From the NCBI GenBank assembly GCA_023460175.1, contig JAEWRC010000211.1:1-27359 (forward strand): 27,359 bases of DNA, written 5' to 3'. Both the position numbers and the translations under genes were made by a program. Under the pieces are notes generated by a model. That model saw only the letters and a program-made list of their open reading frames with translations, had not been told where the DNA came from and did not search any database. The stretch is from Actinomycetes bacterium (lineage in GTDB: Bacteria > Actinomycetota > Actinomycetes > Mycobacteriales > Mycobacteriaceae). This document shows, one piece after another, positions 1-7,505 of this stretch; position 1 is the first letter of the stretch, and every line of letters starts with the position of its first letter.

Positions 1-61
1 GGCGCGCCACGACGCTGCCGCCGTTGGCCGGTGCGGTGGCCGTCAGAGTTAGATCGCTCAC
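1..61 (-). CDS. TrmA/RlmD-type class I SAM-dependent RNA methyltransferase, N-terminus only (partial)
   Basis: Only the first 20 codons are in the window; the gene runs off the left edge. Reading from GTG at 61-59 gives VSDLTLTATAPANGGSVVAR, which resembles the N-terminal TRAM-like start (LTLT..APANGGS.VAR) of the M. tuberculosis Rv2689c family as I remember it. Enzymes of this family methylate uridine C5 in rRNA or tRNA using S-adenosylmethionine. The GTG overlaps the TGA stop of the upstream transporter gene by four bases (GTGA), so the two genes are probably co-transcribed and translationally coupled, as in the Rv2690c-Rv2689c pair. The catalytic domain is outside the window, so the exact substrate cannot be judged. 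Confidence 0.7.
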   Translation of the reverse strand, partial: MSDLTLTATAPANGGSVVAR

Positions 62-2052
62 TTGATGATGCCCCGTCGGGTGTCGCCGGGCGCCGAGCCC
101 GGTTGCGAGATATTCACCCGGTCCGAGGAGTTGAGTTGCCAGGGCACCGAGGTCACCATCACGTTGGGCATGAACAACAGTCTGCCCTTGAGCCGCAACG
201 CGCTCTGATTGTGGAGCACCCCTTCCCACCAATGGCCCACCACGTACTCGGGGATGAACACGGTGACCACCGTGCGCGGGGACTCGTTGGTGATGCGCTT
301 GACGTAGTCCAGTACCGGCCGGGTGACCTCGCGGTACGGCGAGGCGATGACCTTCAGCGGCACCGTGACATCGCTGTCCTGCCACTTGTGCACCAGCTCG
401 CGGGTCTCCGCGTCATCGACGCTGACGGTGATGGCCTCGAGCAGGTCCGGTCGGGTGGCGCGGGCGTACGCCAGGGCCCGCAGGGTCGGCAGATGCAGCT
501 TGGACACCAGCACCACCGCGTGGTTGCGGCTGGGCAGGGTGACCTCGCTGGCCTCGGCCTCGTCGCGGGCCAGTTCCTGGGCCACCGCCGCGTAGTGCCG
601 GTGGATCGCGCGCATCAGGATGAACAGCGCGCCCATCGCGGCGACCGCGATCCAGGCGCCGGCCAGGAACTTGGTGACGACCACCACGAGCAGCACGGTG
701 CCGGTGCAGACGGCCCCGACGGTGTTGACCACCCGGGACCGGACCATCCTGGCCCGCTCGTCGGGATCGGTCTCGGACTTGAGGTGATGGGTCCAGTGCC
801 GCACCATCCCGATCTGGGACAGCGTGAACGACACGAACACCCCGACGATGTAGAGCTGGATGAGCGCGGTGACCTCGGCCTGGAAGGCCACCACGATGGC
901 CACGGCCGCCACCGACAGGAACAGAATGCCGTTGGAGAACGCCAATCGGTCACCGCGGGTGTGCAATTGGCGTGGCAGGTAGCTGTCCTGGGCCAGGATC
1001 GATCCCAGCACCGGGAATCCGTTGAACGCGGTGTTGGCGGCCAGCACCAGGATCAGCGCGGTGACCACGGTGATGAGCACGAAGCCGAGGTGGAAGCCGC
1101 CGAACACGGCGTGGGCGAGCTGGGCGACCAGGGTCTTCTGGTGGTAGTCGGCCGGGGCGCCGACCAGCTGGGTGGCCGGGTCCTCGGCGATCTGGACGCC
1201 GATCTTGTTGGCCAGCAAGATGATGCCCATCAGCAGCGCGATCGACAGCCCGCCGAGCATCAGCAGCGTCGTCGCGGCGTTCTTGGACTTCGGCTTGCGG
1301 AAGGCCGGTACCCCGTTGCTGATGGCCTCCACCCCGGTCAGCGCCGCGCAGCCGGATGAGAACGACCTCGCGACCAGGAACACCAGGGCGAAGCCCAGGA
1401 TCTCGCCGTGCTCGGAATGCAGCTCGAACCCGGCGGATTCGGCCTGGACCTCGTCGCCGAGGACGTAGATGCGGAACAGGCCGTAGCCGAGCATGACGAA
1501 GATGCCGACGATGAACGCGTAGGTGGGGAGGGCGAAGGCGAACCCGGACTCGCGGATGCCGCGCAGGTTCATCGACATCAGCAGCACGATGGCCAGCACC
1601 GCGAACAACACCTTGTGCTGAGCCACCAGCGGCACCGCCGAGCCGATGTTGGACATGGCCGCCGACATCGAAACCGCAACGGTCAGCACGTAATCCACCA
1701 TCAACGCGCTGGCCACCGTGACCCCGGCGGTGGGCCCCAGGTTGGTGGTCACCACCTCGTAGTCGCCGCCGCCGGAGGGATAGGCGTGCACGTTCTGCCG
1801 GTAGCTCGCGACCACCACCACCATCACGAAGGCCACCGCCAGCCCGATCCACGGCGTCATCGCATACGCGCTGAGCCCCGCGACGGAGAGCACCAGGAAG
1901 ATCTCTTCGGGCGCGTAGGCCACCGACGACATCGCGTCGGAGGCGAACACCGGCAGCGCGATCCGTTTGGGCAGCAGCGTGTGGCCGAGCCGGTCACTGC
2001 GGAACGGCCGACCCAACAGCAACCGCCGGGTGGCGGTCGAAAGCTTGGACAC
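58..2052 (-). CDS. APC-family amino acid/polyamine-type permease (Rv2690c-like)
   Basis: A 664-residue integral membrane protein with about 12 hydrophobic segments in its first two thirds, followed by a soluble tail of roughly 170 residues. The N-terminal part contains the APC-type stretches LPVFASDAMSSVAYAPEEI and YPSGGGDYE, which belong to the substrate and cation path in this superfamily. It resembles M. tuberculosis Rv2690c; the substrate is unknown. A TTG start at 2073 is possible. I prefer GTG at 2052 because it gives an N-terminus like the family (VSKLSTATRR) and because a TACTCT -10 element ends eight bases upstream, consistent with a leaderless mRNA. The stop overlaps the start of the methyltransferase gene by four bases. 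The gene is divergent from ceoB, which suits a membrane transport neighbourhood. Confidence 0.85.
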   Translation of the reverse strand: MSKLSTATRRLLLGRPFRSDRLGHTLLPKRIALPVFASDAMSSVAYAPEEIFLVLSVAGLSAYAMTPWIGLAVAFVMVVVVASYRQNVHAYPSGGGDYEVVTTNLGPTAGVTVASALMVDYVLTVAVSMSAAMSNIGSAVPLVAQHKVLFAVLAIVLLMSMNLRGIRESGFAFALPTYAFIVGIFVMLGYGLFRIYVLGDEVQAESAGFELHSEHGEILGFALVFLVARSFSSGCAALTGVEAISNGVPAFRKPKSKNAATTLLMLGGLSIALLMGIILLANKIGVQIAEDPATQLVGAPADYHQKTLVAQLAHAVFGGFHLGFVLITVVTALILVLAANTAFNGFPVLGSILAQDSYLPRQLHTRGDRLAFSNGILFLSVAAVAIVVAFQAEVTALIQLYIVGVFVSFTLSQIGMVRHWTHHLKSETDPDERARMVRSRVVNTVGAVCTGTVLLVVVVTKFLAGAWIAVAAMGALFILMRAIHRHYAAVAQELARDEAEASEVTLPSRNHAVVLVSKLHLPTLRALAYARATRPDLLEAITVSVDDAETRELVHKWQDSDVTVPLKVIASPYREVTRPVLDYVKRITNESPRTVVTVFIPEYVVGHWWEGVLHNQSALRLKGRLLFMPNVMVTSVPWQLNSSDRVNISQPGSAPGDTRRGIIK

Positions 2053-2060
2053 GAGGTCCA

Positions 2061-2066
2061 AGAGTA
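2061..2066 (-). promoter_or_regulatory. -10 element (TACTCT) for the APC permease, probable leaderless transcript
   Basis: On the minus strand TACTCT fits the mycobacterial TANNNT -10 pattern and lies eight bases before GTG 2052, so transcription would begin at or next to the start codon. There is no Shine-Dalgarno sequence before either candidate start. No clear -35 is visible. Confidence 0.4.
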
Positions 2067-2147
2067 TGCCCAAGCGCCGCCGTCGGTAGCGTTCCGGCGT
2101 ACCGTCAGATCGCGAGCCGCCGAGCCGAGCCGAAAGGGTGTCGCACA

Positions 2148-2831
2148 GTGCGCGTAGTGGTGATGGGATGCGGCCGGGTCGGTGCCTCGCTGGCCGATGC
2201 GCTGGCCCGCATCGGGCACGACGTTGCCGTGATCGACCGGGACAGCGCCGCGTTCCAGCGGCTGCCGCCCGACTTCGCCGGCGAACGCGTGCTCGGAATG
2301 GGATTCGACCGTGACGTGTTGCTGCGCGCCGGGATCGAGGGCGCCGGCGCCTTCGCCGCGGTGTCCTCCGGCGACAACTCCAACATCATCTCCGCGCGGG
2401 TGGCCCGGGAGACCTTCGGCGTCGAACGCGTGGTGGCCCGCATCTACGACGCCAAGCGCGCCGCCGTCTACGAACGCCTCGGCATCCCGACCGTGGCCAC
2501 CGTGCCCTGGACCACCGACCGGCTGCTCAACGCGCTCACCCGCGACGCCGAGACGACGCGCTGGCGCGATCCGACCGGGTCGGTCGCCGTCGCCGAGGTC
2601 AGCCTGCACGAGGACTGGGTGGGCCGACCGGTCACCGACCTGGAGAGCGCCACCGGGGCGCGGGTGGCGTTCCTGATCCGCTTCGGCGAGGGCGTGCTGC
2701 CGGACGCCAAGACCATGCTGCAGGCCAGCGATCAGGTGTACATCGCGGCGGTCGCCGACGGCGCCGCCGACGCGTTGGCGGTGGCCGCGCTGCCCCCGTC
2801 CGCCGACTTCGAGGCCGGGGAGGGTCGATGA
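2148..2831 (+). CDS. ceoB: Trk/Ktr-type potassium uptake regulatory subunit CeoB (TrkA family)
   Basis: A 227-residue cytoplasmic RCK protein. The N-terminal Rossmann fold carries the dinucleotide-binding motif GCGRVG at about residues 5-10, followed by a beta strand ending in the acidic residue of VIDRD. The C-terminal half is a TrkA-C ligand domain. Such subunits gate K+ channels or transporters in response to NAD(H) or nucleotides. GTG 2148 is preceded by GAAAGGG at a workable distance. The stop overlaps the start of ceoC by four bases (ATGA). The pair corresponds to Rv2691-Rv2692, two half-size RCK proteins instead of one tandem TrkA. No membrane pore subunit is encoded next to them here. 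Confidence 0.9.
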   Translation: MRVVVMGCGRVGASLADALARIGHDVAVIDRDSAAFQRLPPDFAGERVLGMGFDRDVLLRAGIEGAGAFAAVSSGDNSNIISARVARETFGVERVVARIYDAKRAAVYERLGIPTVATVPWTTDRLLNALTRDAETTRWRDPTGSVAVAEVSLHEDWVGRPVTDLESATGARVAFLIRFGEGVLPDAKTMLQASDQVYIAAVADGAADALAVAALPPSADFEAGEGR

Positions 2832-3493
2832 GGGTCGCGATTGCCGGGGCCGGCGCGGTGGGCCGCTCGATCGCCCGGGAACTGGTGGAGAACTCCCACG
2901 ACGTCACCCTCATCGAGCGCAACGCCGAGCACATCGACGTCGAGGCCATCCCGGCCGCGCACTGGCGCCTGGGCGACGCCTGCGAGCTGTCGCTGCTGGA
3001 GTCGGTGCACGCCGAGCAGTTCGACGTGATGATCGCCGCGACGGGCGACGACAAGGCCAACGTGGTGCTCTCGCTGCTGGCCAAGACCGAGTTCGCGGTG
3101 CCGCGGGTGGTGGCCCGCGTCAACGATCCGCGCAACGAGTGGCTCTTCGACGAGTCCTGGGGGGTCGACGTCGCGGTGTCCACCCCGCGGATGCTGGCCT
3201 CGCTGGTCGAGGAGGCGGTGGCCGTCGGCGACCTGGTGCACATCATGCAGTTCCACAAGGGCGGGACCAACCTGGTGGAGATCACCCTGCCCGACGACAC
3301 TCCGTGGGGCGGCAAACCCGTGCGCAAGCTCGAGTTGCCGCGCGACGCCGCGCTGGTGACGATCCTGCGCGGGCACCGGGTGATCGTGCCGGCCGACGAC
3401 GAACCGCTCGAGGGCGGCGACGAGTTGCTGCTGGTGGCGACCACCGAGGTCGAGGACGAGTTGCGCGCGCTGCTGCGACCGTCCTCGCCGTGA
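2828..3493 (+). CDS. ceoC: Trk/Ktr-type potassium uptake regulatory subunit CeoC (TrkA family)
   Basis: A 221-residue paralogue of the preceding protein. It begins with the Rossmann motif GAGAVG (residues 7-12) and an acidic strand end in LIERN, and continues into a TrkA-C domain from about residue 140. ATG 2828 overlaps the ceoB stop, indicating translational coupling and probably a stoichiometric complex. It is expected to bind nucleotide and regulate K+ flux through a membrane partner encoded elsewhere. It ends four bases before the convergent stop of the DUF3159 gene. Confidence 0.9.
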   Translation: MRVAIAGAGAVGRSIARELVENSHDVTLIERNAEHIDVEAIPAAHWRLGDACELSLLESVHAEQFDVMIAATGDDKANVVLSLLAKTEFAVPRVVARVNDPRNEWLFDESWGVDVAVSTPRMLASLVEEAVAVGDLVHIMQFHKGGTNLVEITLPDDTPWGGKPVRKLELPRDAALVTILRGHRVIVPADDEPLEGGDELLLVATTEVEDELRALLRPSSP

Positions 3494-3496
3494 CTT

Positions 3497-4159
3497 CTAC
3501 TCGGCGGCCTCGGCCTCGGCCTCGGCCGGTACGGCGCGCCCGCGCTCGGCATTGCGCACCGCGGTCTGCGCCACCTTGATCGCCAGGTAGGTGCCCAGCG
3601 CGGCCACCGCGGTCAGCGGCCAGCCCATCGCGATCCGCGCCACGCCGAGCCAACCGGTCTGATCGGCGTCGTAGAGGTGGTTCTGCACCACGAACCGGGA
3701 GGCGAACAGCGCCGCCCAGACCAGCGTGATCAGGTCGAAGGCGCGCGCCGCGCGGGGCACGGCGCGCCACTGCTGACCGTGCCCGTTGGTCCAGCCCCAG
3801 ATGTAGCCGACGATGGGCCGGCGAATCAGCACCGAGGCGCCGAACACCACCGCCCAGAACAGCGACGTCCAGATGCCGAGCAGGAAGTAGCCCTTGGATT
3901 CGCCCATCAGGTAGGCGATCAGCGCGCAGATCCCGACGCCGAAGAAACCGGAGATGGCCGGCTGCGCGGTCTCGCGGCGAGCCAGGCGCCAGATCAGGAT
4001 GGCCGTCGCGACGGCCAGCGCCGCGGCGATCGCCGGAATCAGGCCGAACAGCGAGGAGACCGGCACGAAGACCAGGACGGGCAGCGAGGAGTAGATCAGC
4101 CCACTCACGCCGCCCATCTGATCGAGCAGGCCGTGGGCGCCGGTGCGTTTGTCTGTCAA
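3497..4159 (-). CDS. DUF3159 integral membrane protein (Rv2693c-like)
   Basis: A 220-residue protein with about six hydrophobic segments and an Ala/Glu-rich C-terminal tail. It carries the conserved LLDQMGGVSGLIYSSLPV N-terminal stretch and the middle motif MGESKGYFLLGIW typical of actinobacterial DUF3159 proteins. Its function is unknown. The start is uncertain: TTG 4159 keeps the conserved N-terminus and gives a length close to the M. tuberculosis protein, but it has no clear ribosome binding site. The next ATG, in QMGG, would remove conserved residues. The gene lies 16 bases downstream of the OB-fold gene on the same strand, so the two probably form an operon (Rv2694c-Rv2693c order). Confidence 0.8.
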   Translation of the reverse strand: MTDKRTGAHGLLDQMGGVSGLIYSSLPVLVFVPVSSLFGLIPAIAAALAVATAILIWRLARRETAQPAISGFFGVGICALIAYLMGESKGYFLLGIWTSLFWAVVFGASVLIRRPIVGYIWGWTNGHGQQWRAVPRAARAFDLITLVWAALFASRFVVQNHLYDADQTGWLGVARIAMGWPLTAVAALGTYLAIKVAQTAVRNAERGRAVPAEAEAEAAE

Positions 4160-4175
4160 AGTTTCAGGAATCCGG

Positions 4176-4547
4176 TCAGGGTTGGAGTTCGTAGTGCGGG
4201 TTGTAGATCGTCTTGGTGCCGTTCTCGAGCTTGCCGAGCCGGCCGCGAACCAGCAGCGAACGCCCGGACTCGATGCCGGGAATCCGCCGCTGCCCCAGCC
4301 ACACCAGCAGGACCGTGTCCGTTCCGTCGAACAGTTCGGCGCGGACCCCACCGGCGCAACCCTTGGCGTTGGTCTCCACACTACGCAGCGTGCCGACCAT
4401 GGTGACTTCCTGACCGCGCTGACAGTCGATCGCGCGTTGGGCGCCGGTGTGCGCGGCCTCGTCGGTGAGTTCCTCGACGTCGCGCTGTTCGGGATCCTCC
4501 GTCAGACGACGGGTGAGCCGACGCAGATAACCTCCGGCCGTAGCCAT
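4176..4547 (-). CDS. OB-fold nucleic-acid-binding domain protein (Rv2694c-like)
   Basis: A 123-residue protein. Its second half (about residues 45-120) reads as a tRNA_anti-type OB fold: EVTMVGTLRSVE, a central VRAELFDGTDTVLLVWLGQRRIPGI, then LLVRGRLGKLENGTKTIYNPHYEL. This pattern is shared with RecG and aminoacyl-tRNA-synthetase OB domains, so single-stranded nucleic acid binding is plausible but unproven. The N-terminus (YLRRLTRRLTED) is basic and helical. ATG 4547 has an AGGAG sequence five bases upstream. It is the first gene of a likely two-gene unit with the DUF3159 membrane protein and is divergent from the hydrolase gene. Confidence 0.82.
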   Translation of the reverse strand: MATAGGYLRRLTRRLTEDPEQRDVEELTDEAAHTGAQRAIDCQRGQEVTMVGTLRSVETNAKGCAGGVRAELFDGTDTVLLVWLGQRRIPGIESGRSLLVRGRLGKLENGTKTIYNPHYELQP

Positions 4548-4580
4548 GGCCACTCCTGCTTCCTCGCGTGTTGTCCTGCC

Positions 4581-4586
4581 ACCGTA
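4581..4586 (-). promoter_or_regulatory. Candidate -10 element (TACGGT) for the OB-fold gene
   Basis: TACGGT on the minus strand matches TANNNT and would start transcription near 4574, leaving a leader of about 27 bases that contains the AGGAG ribosome binding site. No convincing -35 is present. Confidence 0.3.
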
Positions 4587-4678
4587 GACCTCCGGGTTCC
4601 CGATTGCCATGTTGCCCAACCCGCCTGCCAACCCGCCCCCGACACGCGCTCGTCGGCCGCGCCAGGCACCATCGTTGG

Positions 4679-5383
4679 ATGCCTGTTGACCTCCGCGGGG
4701 TGCGGACCGTACTGCTGCCCGGAACCGGCTCCGACGACGACTATGTCCGGCGCGCGTTCGGGCCCGCCCTGCGTTCCGTCGGCGCCGTGCTGGTCGCCCC
4801 CGCCCCCGAACCGGGCAGCCTGATCGAGGGCTACCGCCGGGCGCTCGACGACGCGGCCGCCGTCGGCCCGATCGCCGTCGGCGGGGTGTCGCTGGGCGCG
4901 GCGGTGGGGCTGGCCTGGGCCCTCGACCACCCCGAGCGCGCGGTGGCCGTGTTGGCGGCGTTGCCCGCATGGTCGGGCGATCCGCGGGAGGCCCCGGCCG
5001 CCGCGACCGCGCGCCTGTCGGCCCACCAGCTGCGCAGCGACGGGTTGGCCGCGGCCACCGCGTTGATGCAGCAGTCCAGCCCGGCGTGGCTGGCCGACGA
5101 GTTGACCCGGTCCTGGGCGGGCCTGTGGCCCGAGCTGCCCGATGCCATGGAGGAGGCCGCCGGCTACTTCGCCCCGACCCGTGCCGAGCTGGCCCGGCTG
5201 CGCACACCGCTCGCGGTGGCGTCGGCCTCCGACGATCCGGTGCATCCGCTGCACGTCGGCGTCGAGTGGGTCGAGAACGCGCCGACGGCGGCGCTGCGCA
5301 CCGTCACGCTGGCGCAGATCGGTGCGGACCCCGCGGCCTTGGGCGCCGCCTGCGTGGCGGCGCTGGGTGAGCTGCCCGGCTAG
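4679..5383 (+). CDS. Alpha/beta-hydrolase-fold protein (Rv2695-like)
   Basis: A 234-residue protein with an alpha/beta-hydrolase layout: an N-terminal strand and oxyanion turn (TVLLPGTGSDD, about residues 10-20), the nucleophile elbow GVSLG with Ser71, and the acid-loop stretch ASASDDPVHP (about 181-190). There is no histidine after residue 192, so the usual C-terminal catalytic His is not visible. Enzyme activity is therefore uncertain and the substrate unknown. The start is ATG 4679, chosen because the reading frame upstream is low-complexity and unlike a protein. No good ribosome binding site precedes it. The stop shares the bases CTAG with the convergent DUF3710 gene. Confidence 0.75.
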   Translation: MPVDLRGVRTVLLPGTGSDDDYVRRAFGPALRSVGAVLVAPAPEPGSLIEGYRRALDDAAAVGPIAVGGVSLGAAVGLAWALDHPERAVAVLAALPAWSGDPREAPAAATARLSAHQLRSDGLAAATALMQQSSPAWLADELTRSWAGLWPELPDAMEEAAGYFAPTRAELARLRTPLAVASASDDPVHPLHVGVEWVENAPTAALRTVTLAQIGADPAALGAACVAALGELPG

Positions 5384-6123
5384 CCGCCGGTGATGGTGTT
5401 GGTGCCACGCAGCTGCTGCATGGCCGACACCGAGCGGCGCGCGGCCGGGTTCGGCGGCTCCGGCGGTGCCGGGGGTGTGTCCTGCTGCTGGGTCCCCTGC
5501 TGTGCCGCGGCGGCCTGCTGCTCGGCGGCCGCGCGCAGCTGGGCGGCCATCGGCTCGGGCAGCTGCACGGGCAGCGGGGTGCGGACCGGCATCGGGGTGT
5601 CACCCCGGCGGACCACCGTGTCGGCAAGGGCATTTCGCGCCTCTTCGACCAGCGCGCCCATGGTCTCGTGGGTGCCGTTGACCACGCAGCGGATCATCCA
5701 GCGGTAGCCGTCGACGCCGATGAATCGGACCGCGCCGGAGGCCTCGCCGACCACCTCACGCCCCCACGGACCGGTCTCGATGCTCACCTTGGCGGAATCC
5801 TTGCGCAGCGAATCGGCCAGCTCGCCGGCCACCTCGCGCCACAGCCCGGCGCTCTTGGGGGCGGCGTAGGCCGCGACCGTGAACCGGCCGTTGGGCGTCA
5901 CCACCCACACCGCGCTGGGCACACCGCCCTCGTTGAGTTCGACCTGCACCTGCCCGGCCTCGGGCATCGGGATGAGCACCGACCCCAGATCCAGCCGGCC
6001 CTGGGCGGCGGTCTCCGGGTCGTCGAAGTCCTCGACGTCGAACGGGCCGTCGAAATCCTCGTCGTCGACCTCGGCGGCCGCCTCGGCCGCGGTGTCGTCC
6101 TGTTTGCGTTTATCAAATGCCAT
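5380..6123 (-). CDS. DUF3710 protein (Rv2696c-like), coupled to dut
   Basis: A 247-residue cytoplasmic protein of unknown function. It has a very acidic N-terminus (residues 8-45), a conserved core with LGSVLIPMPEAGQVQVE, SAGLWREVAGELADSLRKDS and the VDGYRWMIRCVVNG strand, then a Pro/Gln/Ala-rich low-complexity tail. The core pattern is that of actinobacterial DUF3710. ATG 6123 overlaps the dut stop (TGATG); an adjacent GTG at 6126 is also possible. The overlap implies translational coupling with dut, which fits the conserved dut-DUF3710 pairing in mycobacteria. A role linked to nucleotide pools is only an inference from position. Confidence 0.85.
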   Translation of the reverse strand: MAFDKRKQDDTAAEAAAEVDDEDFDGPFDVEDFDDPETAAQGRLDLGSVLIPMPEAGQVQVELNEGGVPSAVWVVTPNGRFTVAAYAAPKSAGLWREVAGELADSLRKDSAKVSIETGPWGREVVGEASGAVRFIGVDGYRWMIRCVVNGTHETMGALVEEARNALADTVVRRGDTPMPVRTPLPVQLPEPMAAQLRAAAEQQAAAAQQGTQQQDTPPAPPEPPNPAARRSVSAMQQLRGTNTITGG

Positions 6124-6587
6124 CACAGACTCGCATGTCCTCCGGAGGAACCGTGGCCACCATCGCCACGGGTGGTGTCCGCCAGCCCGGCCTCCTCGAA
6201 CGAGCTGACCTCGACGAGCTCGGGCAATTCGACCCGCTGCACCAGCAGCTGGGCGATGCGGTCACCCCTGTTGATCAGGATACGTTCGGTCGGGTCGAGG
6301 TTGATCAGCGAAAGCTTGATCTCGCCCCGATACCCGGCGTCGATGGTGCCCGGGCTGTTGACGATCGAAAGCCCCACGCGCGCAGCCAATCCCGAGCGCG
6401 GATGGACCAGGCCCACCATTCCCAGCGGGATCGCCACGGCGATACCGGTCGACACCAGCGCGCGGCGACCGGGCGCCAGGTCGACGTCCTCGGCACTGAA
6501 CAGATCGACCCCGGCGTCGCCGGCGTGTGCACGCTGCGGCAGTGGAAGCTCGGGGTCCAGGCGCACAACCGCCAGACGAGTGGACAC
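6123..6587 (-). CDS. dut: Deoxyuridine 5'-triphosphate nucleotidohydrolase (dUTPase)
   Basis: A 154-residue homotrimer-type dUTPase that hydrolyses dUTP to dUMP and pyrophosphate, keeping uracil out of DNA and feeding thymidylate synthesis. All five family motifs are present in order: AGDAGVDL (about 22-29), PRSGLA (about 63-68), GTIDAGYRGEIK with the catalytic Asp (about 80-91), RGDRIAQLLVQ (about 107-117) and the C-terminal glycine-rich RGDGGHGSSG that closes over the substrate. The length is normal. GTG 6587 lies eight bases after a TAGTCT -10 element, so the mRNA is probably leaderless. The gene is divergent from the DUF3093 gene with only 25 bases between the two start codons. Confidence 0.95.
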   Translation of the reverse strand: MSTRLAVVRLDPELPLPQRAHAGDAGVDLFSAEDVDLAPGRRALVSTGIAVAIPLGMVGLVHPRSGLAARVGLSIVNSPGTIDAGYRGEIKLSLINLDPTERILINRGDRIAQLLVQRVELPELVEVSSFEEAGLADTTRGDGGHGSSGGHASL

Positions 6588-6595
6588 GAGGCCAC

Positions 6596-6605
6596 AGACT
6601 ACCCT
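6596..6605. promoter_or_regulatory. Overlapping divergent -10 elements between dut and the DUF3093 gene
   Basis: The ten bases AGACTACCCT contain TAGTCT on the minus strand (6601 to 6596) and TACCCT on the plus strand (6600 to 6605). Both match TANNNT and they share the TA at 6600-6601. Each element lies seven or eight bases before a GTG start codon, so both transcripts should be leaderless or nearly so. Confidence 0.5.
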
Positions 6606-6612
6606 TGGCCGC

Positions 6613-7095
6613 GTGTCGAAGTCCGGTGTGACCTCTCAGACGGTGCGATACCGCGAGCGCCTGTGGGTGCCGTGGTGGTGGTGGCCGTTGGGCTTCGGGT
6701 TGGCGGCGATCATTGCCGCGCAGGTCAATCGGGCCCTGTCGGAGTCCGACGTGCCGCAGTGGGTGCCCTACGCCGCGTTGTTCGTGGTGGCCGCCGGCGT
6801 GTTGCTGTGGTTCGGCCGCATGGAGGTGGCGGTGGTCGCCCGGGGCGGCCAGGTGGAACTGTGCGCCGGGCCGGCGCACCTGCCGGTCAACGTCATCTCG
6901 CGCACCGCCGAGGTCCCCCGCTCGGCGAAGTCGGCGGCCCTGGGCCGCCAGCTGGATCCGACCGCCTACGTGCTGCACCGCGGCTGGGTGGGCCCGATGG
7001 TGCTGGCGGTGCTCGACGACCCGGACGACCCGACGCCGTACTGGCTGGTCAGCTGCCGGCACCCGGACAAGGTCCTGGCGGCGCTCAGCAGTTGA
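6613..7095 (+). CDS. DUF3093 membrane protein (Rv2698-like)
   Basis: A 160-residue protein with two membrane segments near the N-terminus (about residues 19-42 and 50-68, starting with the aromatic cluster VPWWWWPLGFGL), followed by a small soluble beta-rich domain ending in WLVSCRHPDKVLAAL. This architecture matches actinobacterial DUF3093 proteins; function is unknown. GTG 6613 is chosen because it begins the conserved region and lies seven bases after a TACCCT -10 element. Its stop directly abuts the stop of the convergent DUF4193 gene (TGATCA). Confidence 0.85.
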   Translation: MSKSGVTSQTVRYRERLWVPWWWWPLGFGLAAIIAAQVNRALSESDVPQWVPYAALFVVAAGVLLWFGRMEVAVVARGGQVELCAGPAHLPVNVISRTAEVPRSAKSAALGRQLDPTAYVLHRGWVGPMVLAVLDDPDDPTPYWLVSCRHPDKVLAALSS

Positions 7096-7398
7096 TCAGC
7101 CCCCGCAGTCGGTGCAGATCATCAGGCCGTTCTTCTCGCTGGCCAGCCGGCTGCGGTGCTGGACCAGGAAGCAACTCGAACAGGTGAACTCGTCGGCCTG
7201 CTTGGGGATCACGCGGACGGACAGTTCCTCCCCGGAGAGGTCGGCCCCGGGCAGTTCGAACGATTCGGCGGTCTCGGACTCGTCGACATCGACGACCGCC
7301 GACTGTGCCTCGTTGCGGCGCGCCTTCAGTTCCTCGAGCGAATCCTCGGAAACTTCATCGGTCTCGGAGCGCCTCGGCGCGTCATAGTCGGTAGCCAT
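7096..7398 (-). CDS. DUF4193 zinc-ribbon-like protein (Rv2699c-like)
   Basis: A 100-residue acidic protein. The N-terminal half (residues 1-65) is rich in Glu and Asp. The C-terminal third carries two cysteine pairs, CSSC (about residue 72) and CTDCGG (about 95), which probably bind zinc. This is the DUF4193 family, highly conserved in actinobacteria and of unknown function, perhaps a transcription or ribosome accessory factor by analogy with other small zinc proteins. ATG 7398 is preceded by GGGGAAGAGG. A good sigma-A-like promoter and a shared CRP-type site lie upstream. Confidence 0.85.
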   Translation of the reverse strand: MATDYDAPRRSETDEVSEDSLEELKARRNEAQSAVVDVDESETAESFELPGADLSGEELSVRVIPKQADEFTCSSCFLVQHRSRLASEKNGLMICTDCGG

Positions 7399-7445
7399 AA
7401 CCTCTTCCCCTCGTCGTCCCCCTGCGCAACGTGCTGCAGCAAGGC

Positions 7446-7474
7446 TTTGTACCAGTGCCGAACGCCTGCGCCAA
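7446..7474 (-). promoter_or_regulatory. Sigma-A-type promoter for the DUF4193 gene
   Basis: On the minus strand a TTGGCG -35 (7474-7469) is separated by 17 bases from a TACAAA -10 (7451-7446), which has the extended-10 TG one base upstream. Transcription should begin near 7439, giving a leader of about 41 bases. Confidence 0.5.
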
Positions 7475-7505
7475 ATGATTCGTGCCTGCATTACCGACTA
7501 ATGGA

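Noticed and set aside
31..1359. Plus-strand open frame opposite the APC permease
   Set aside because: Its translation is dominated by His, Gln, Arg and Gly without any motif, the usual pattern of an antisense frame in high-GC DNA. The opposite strand encodes a clear transporter.
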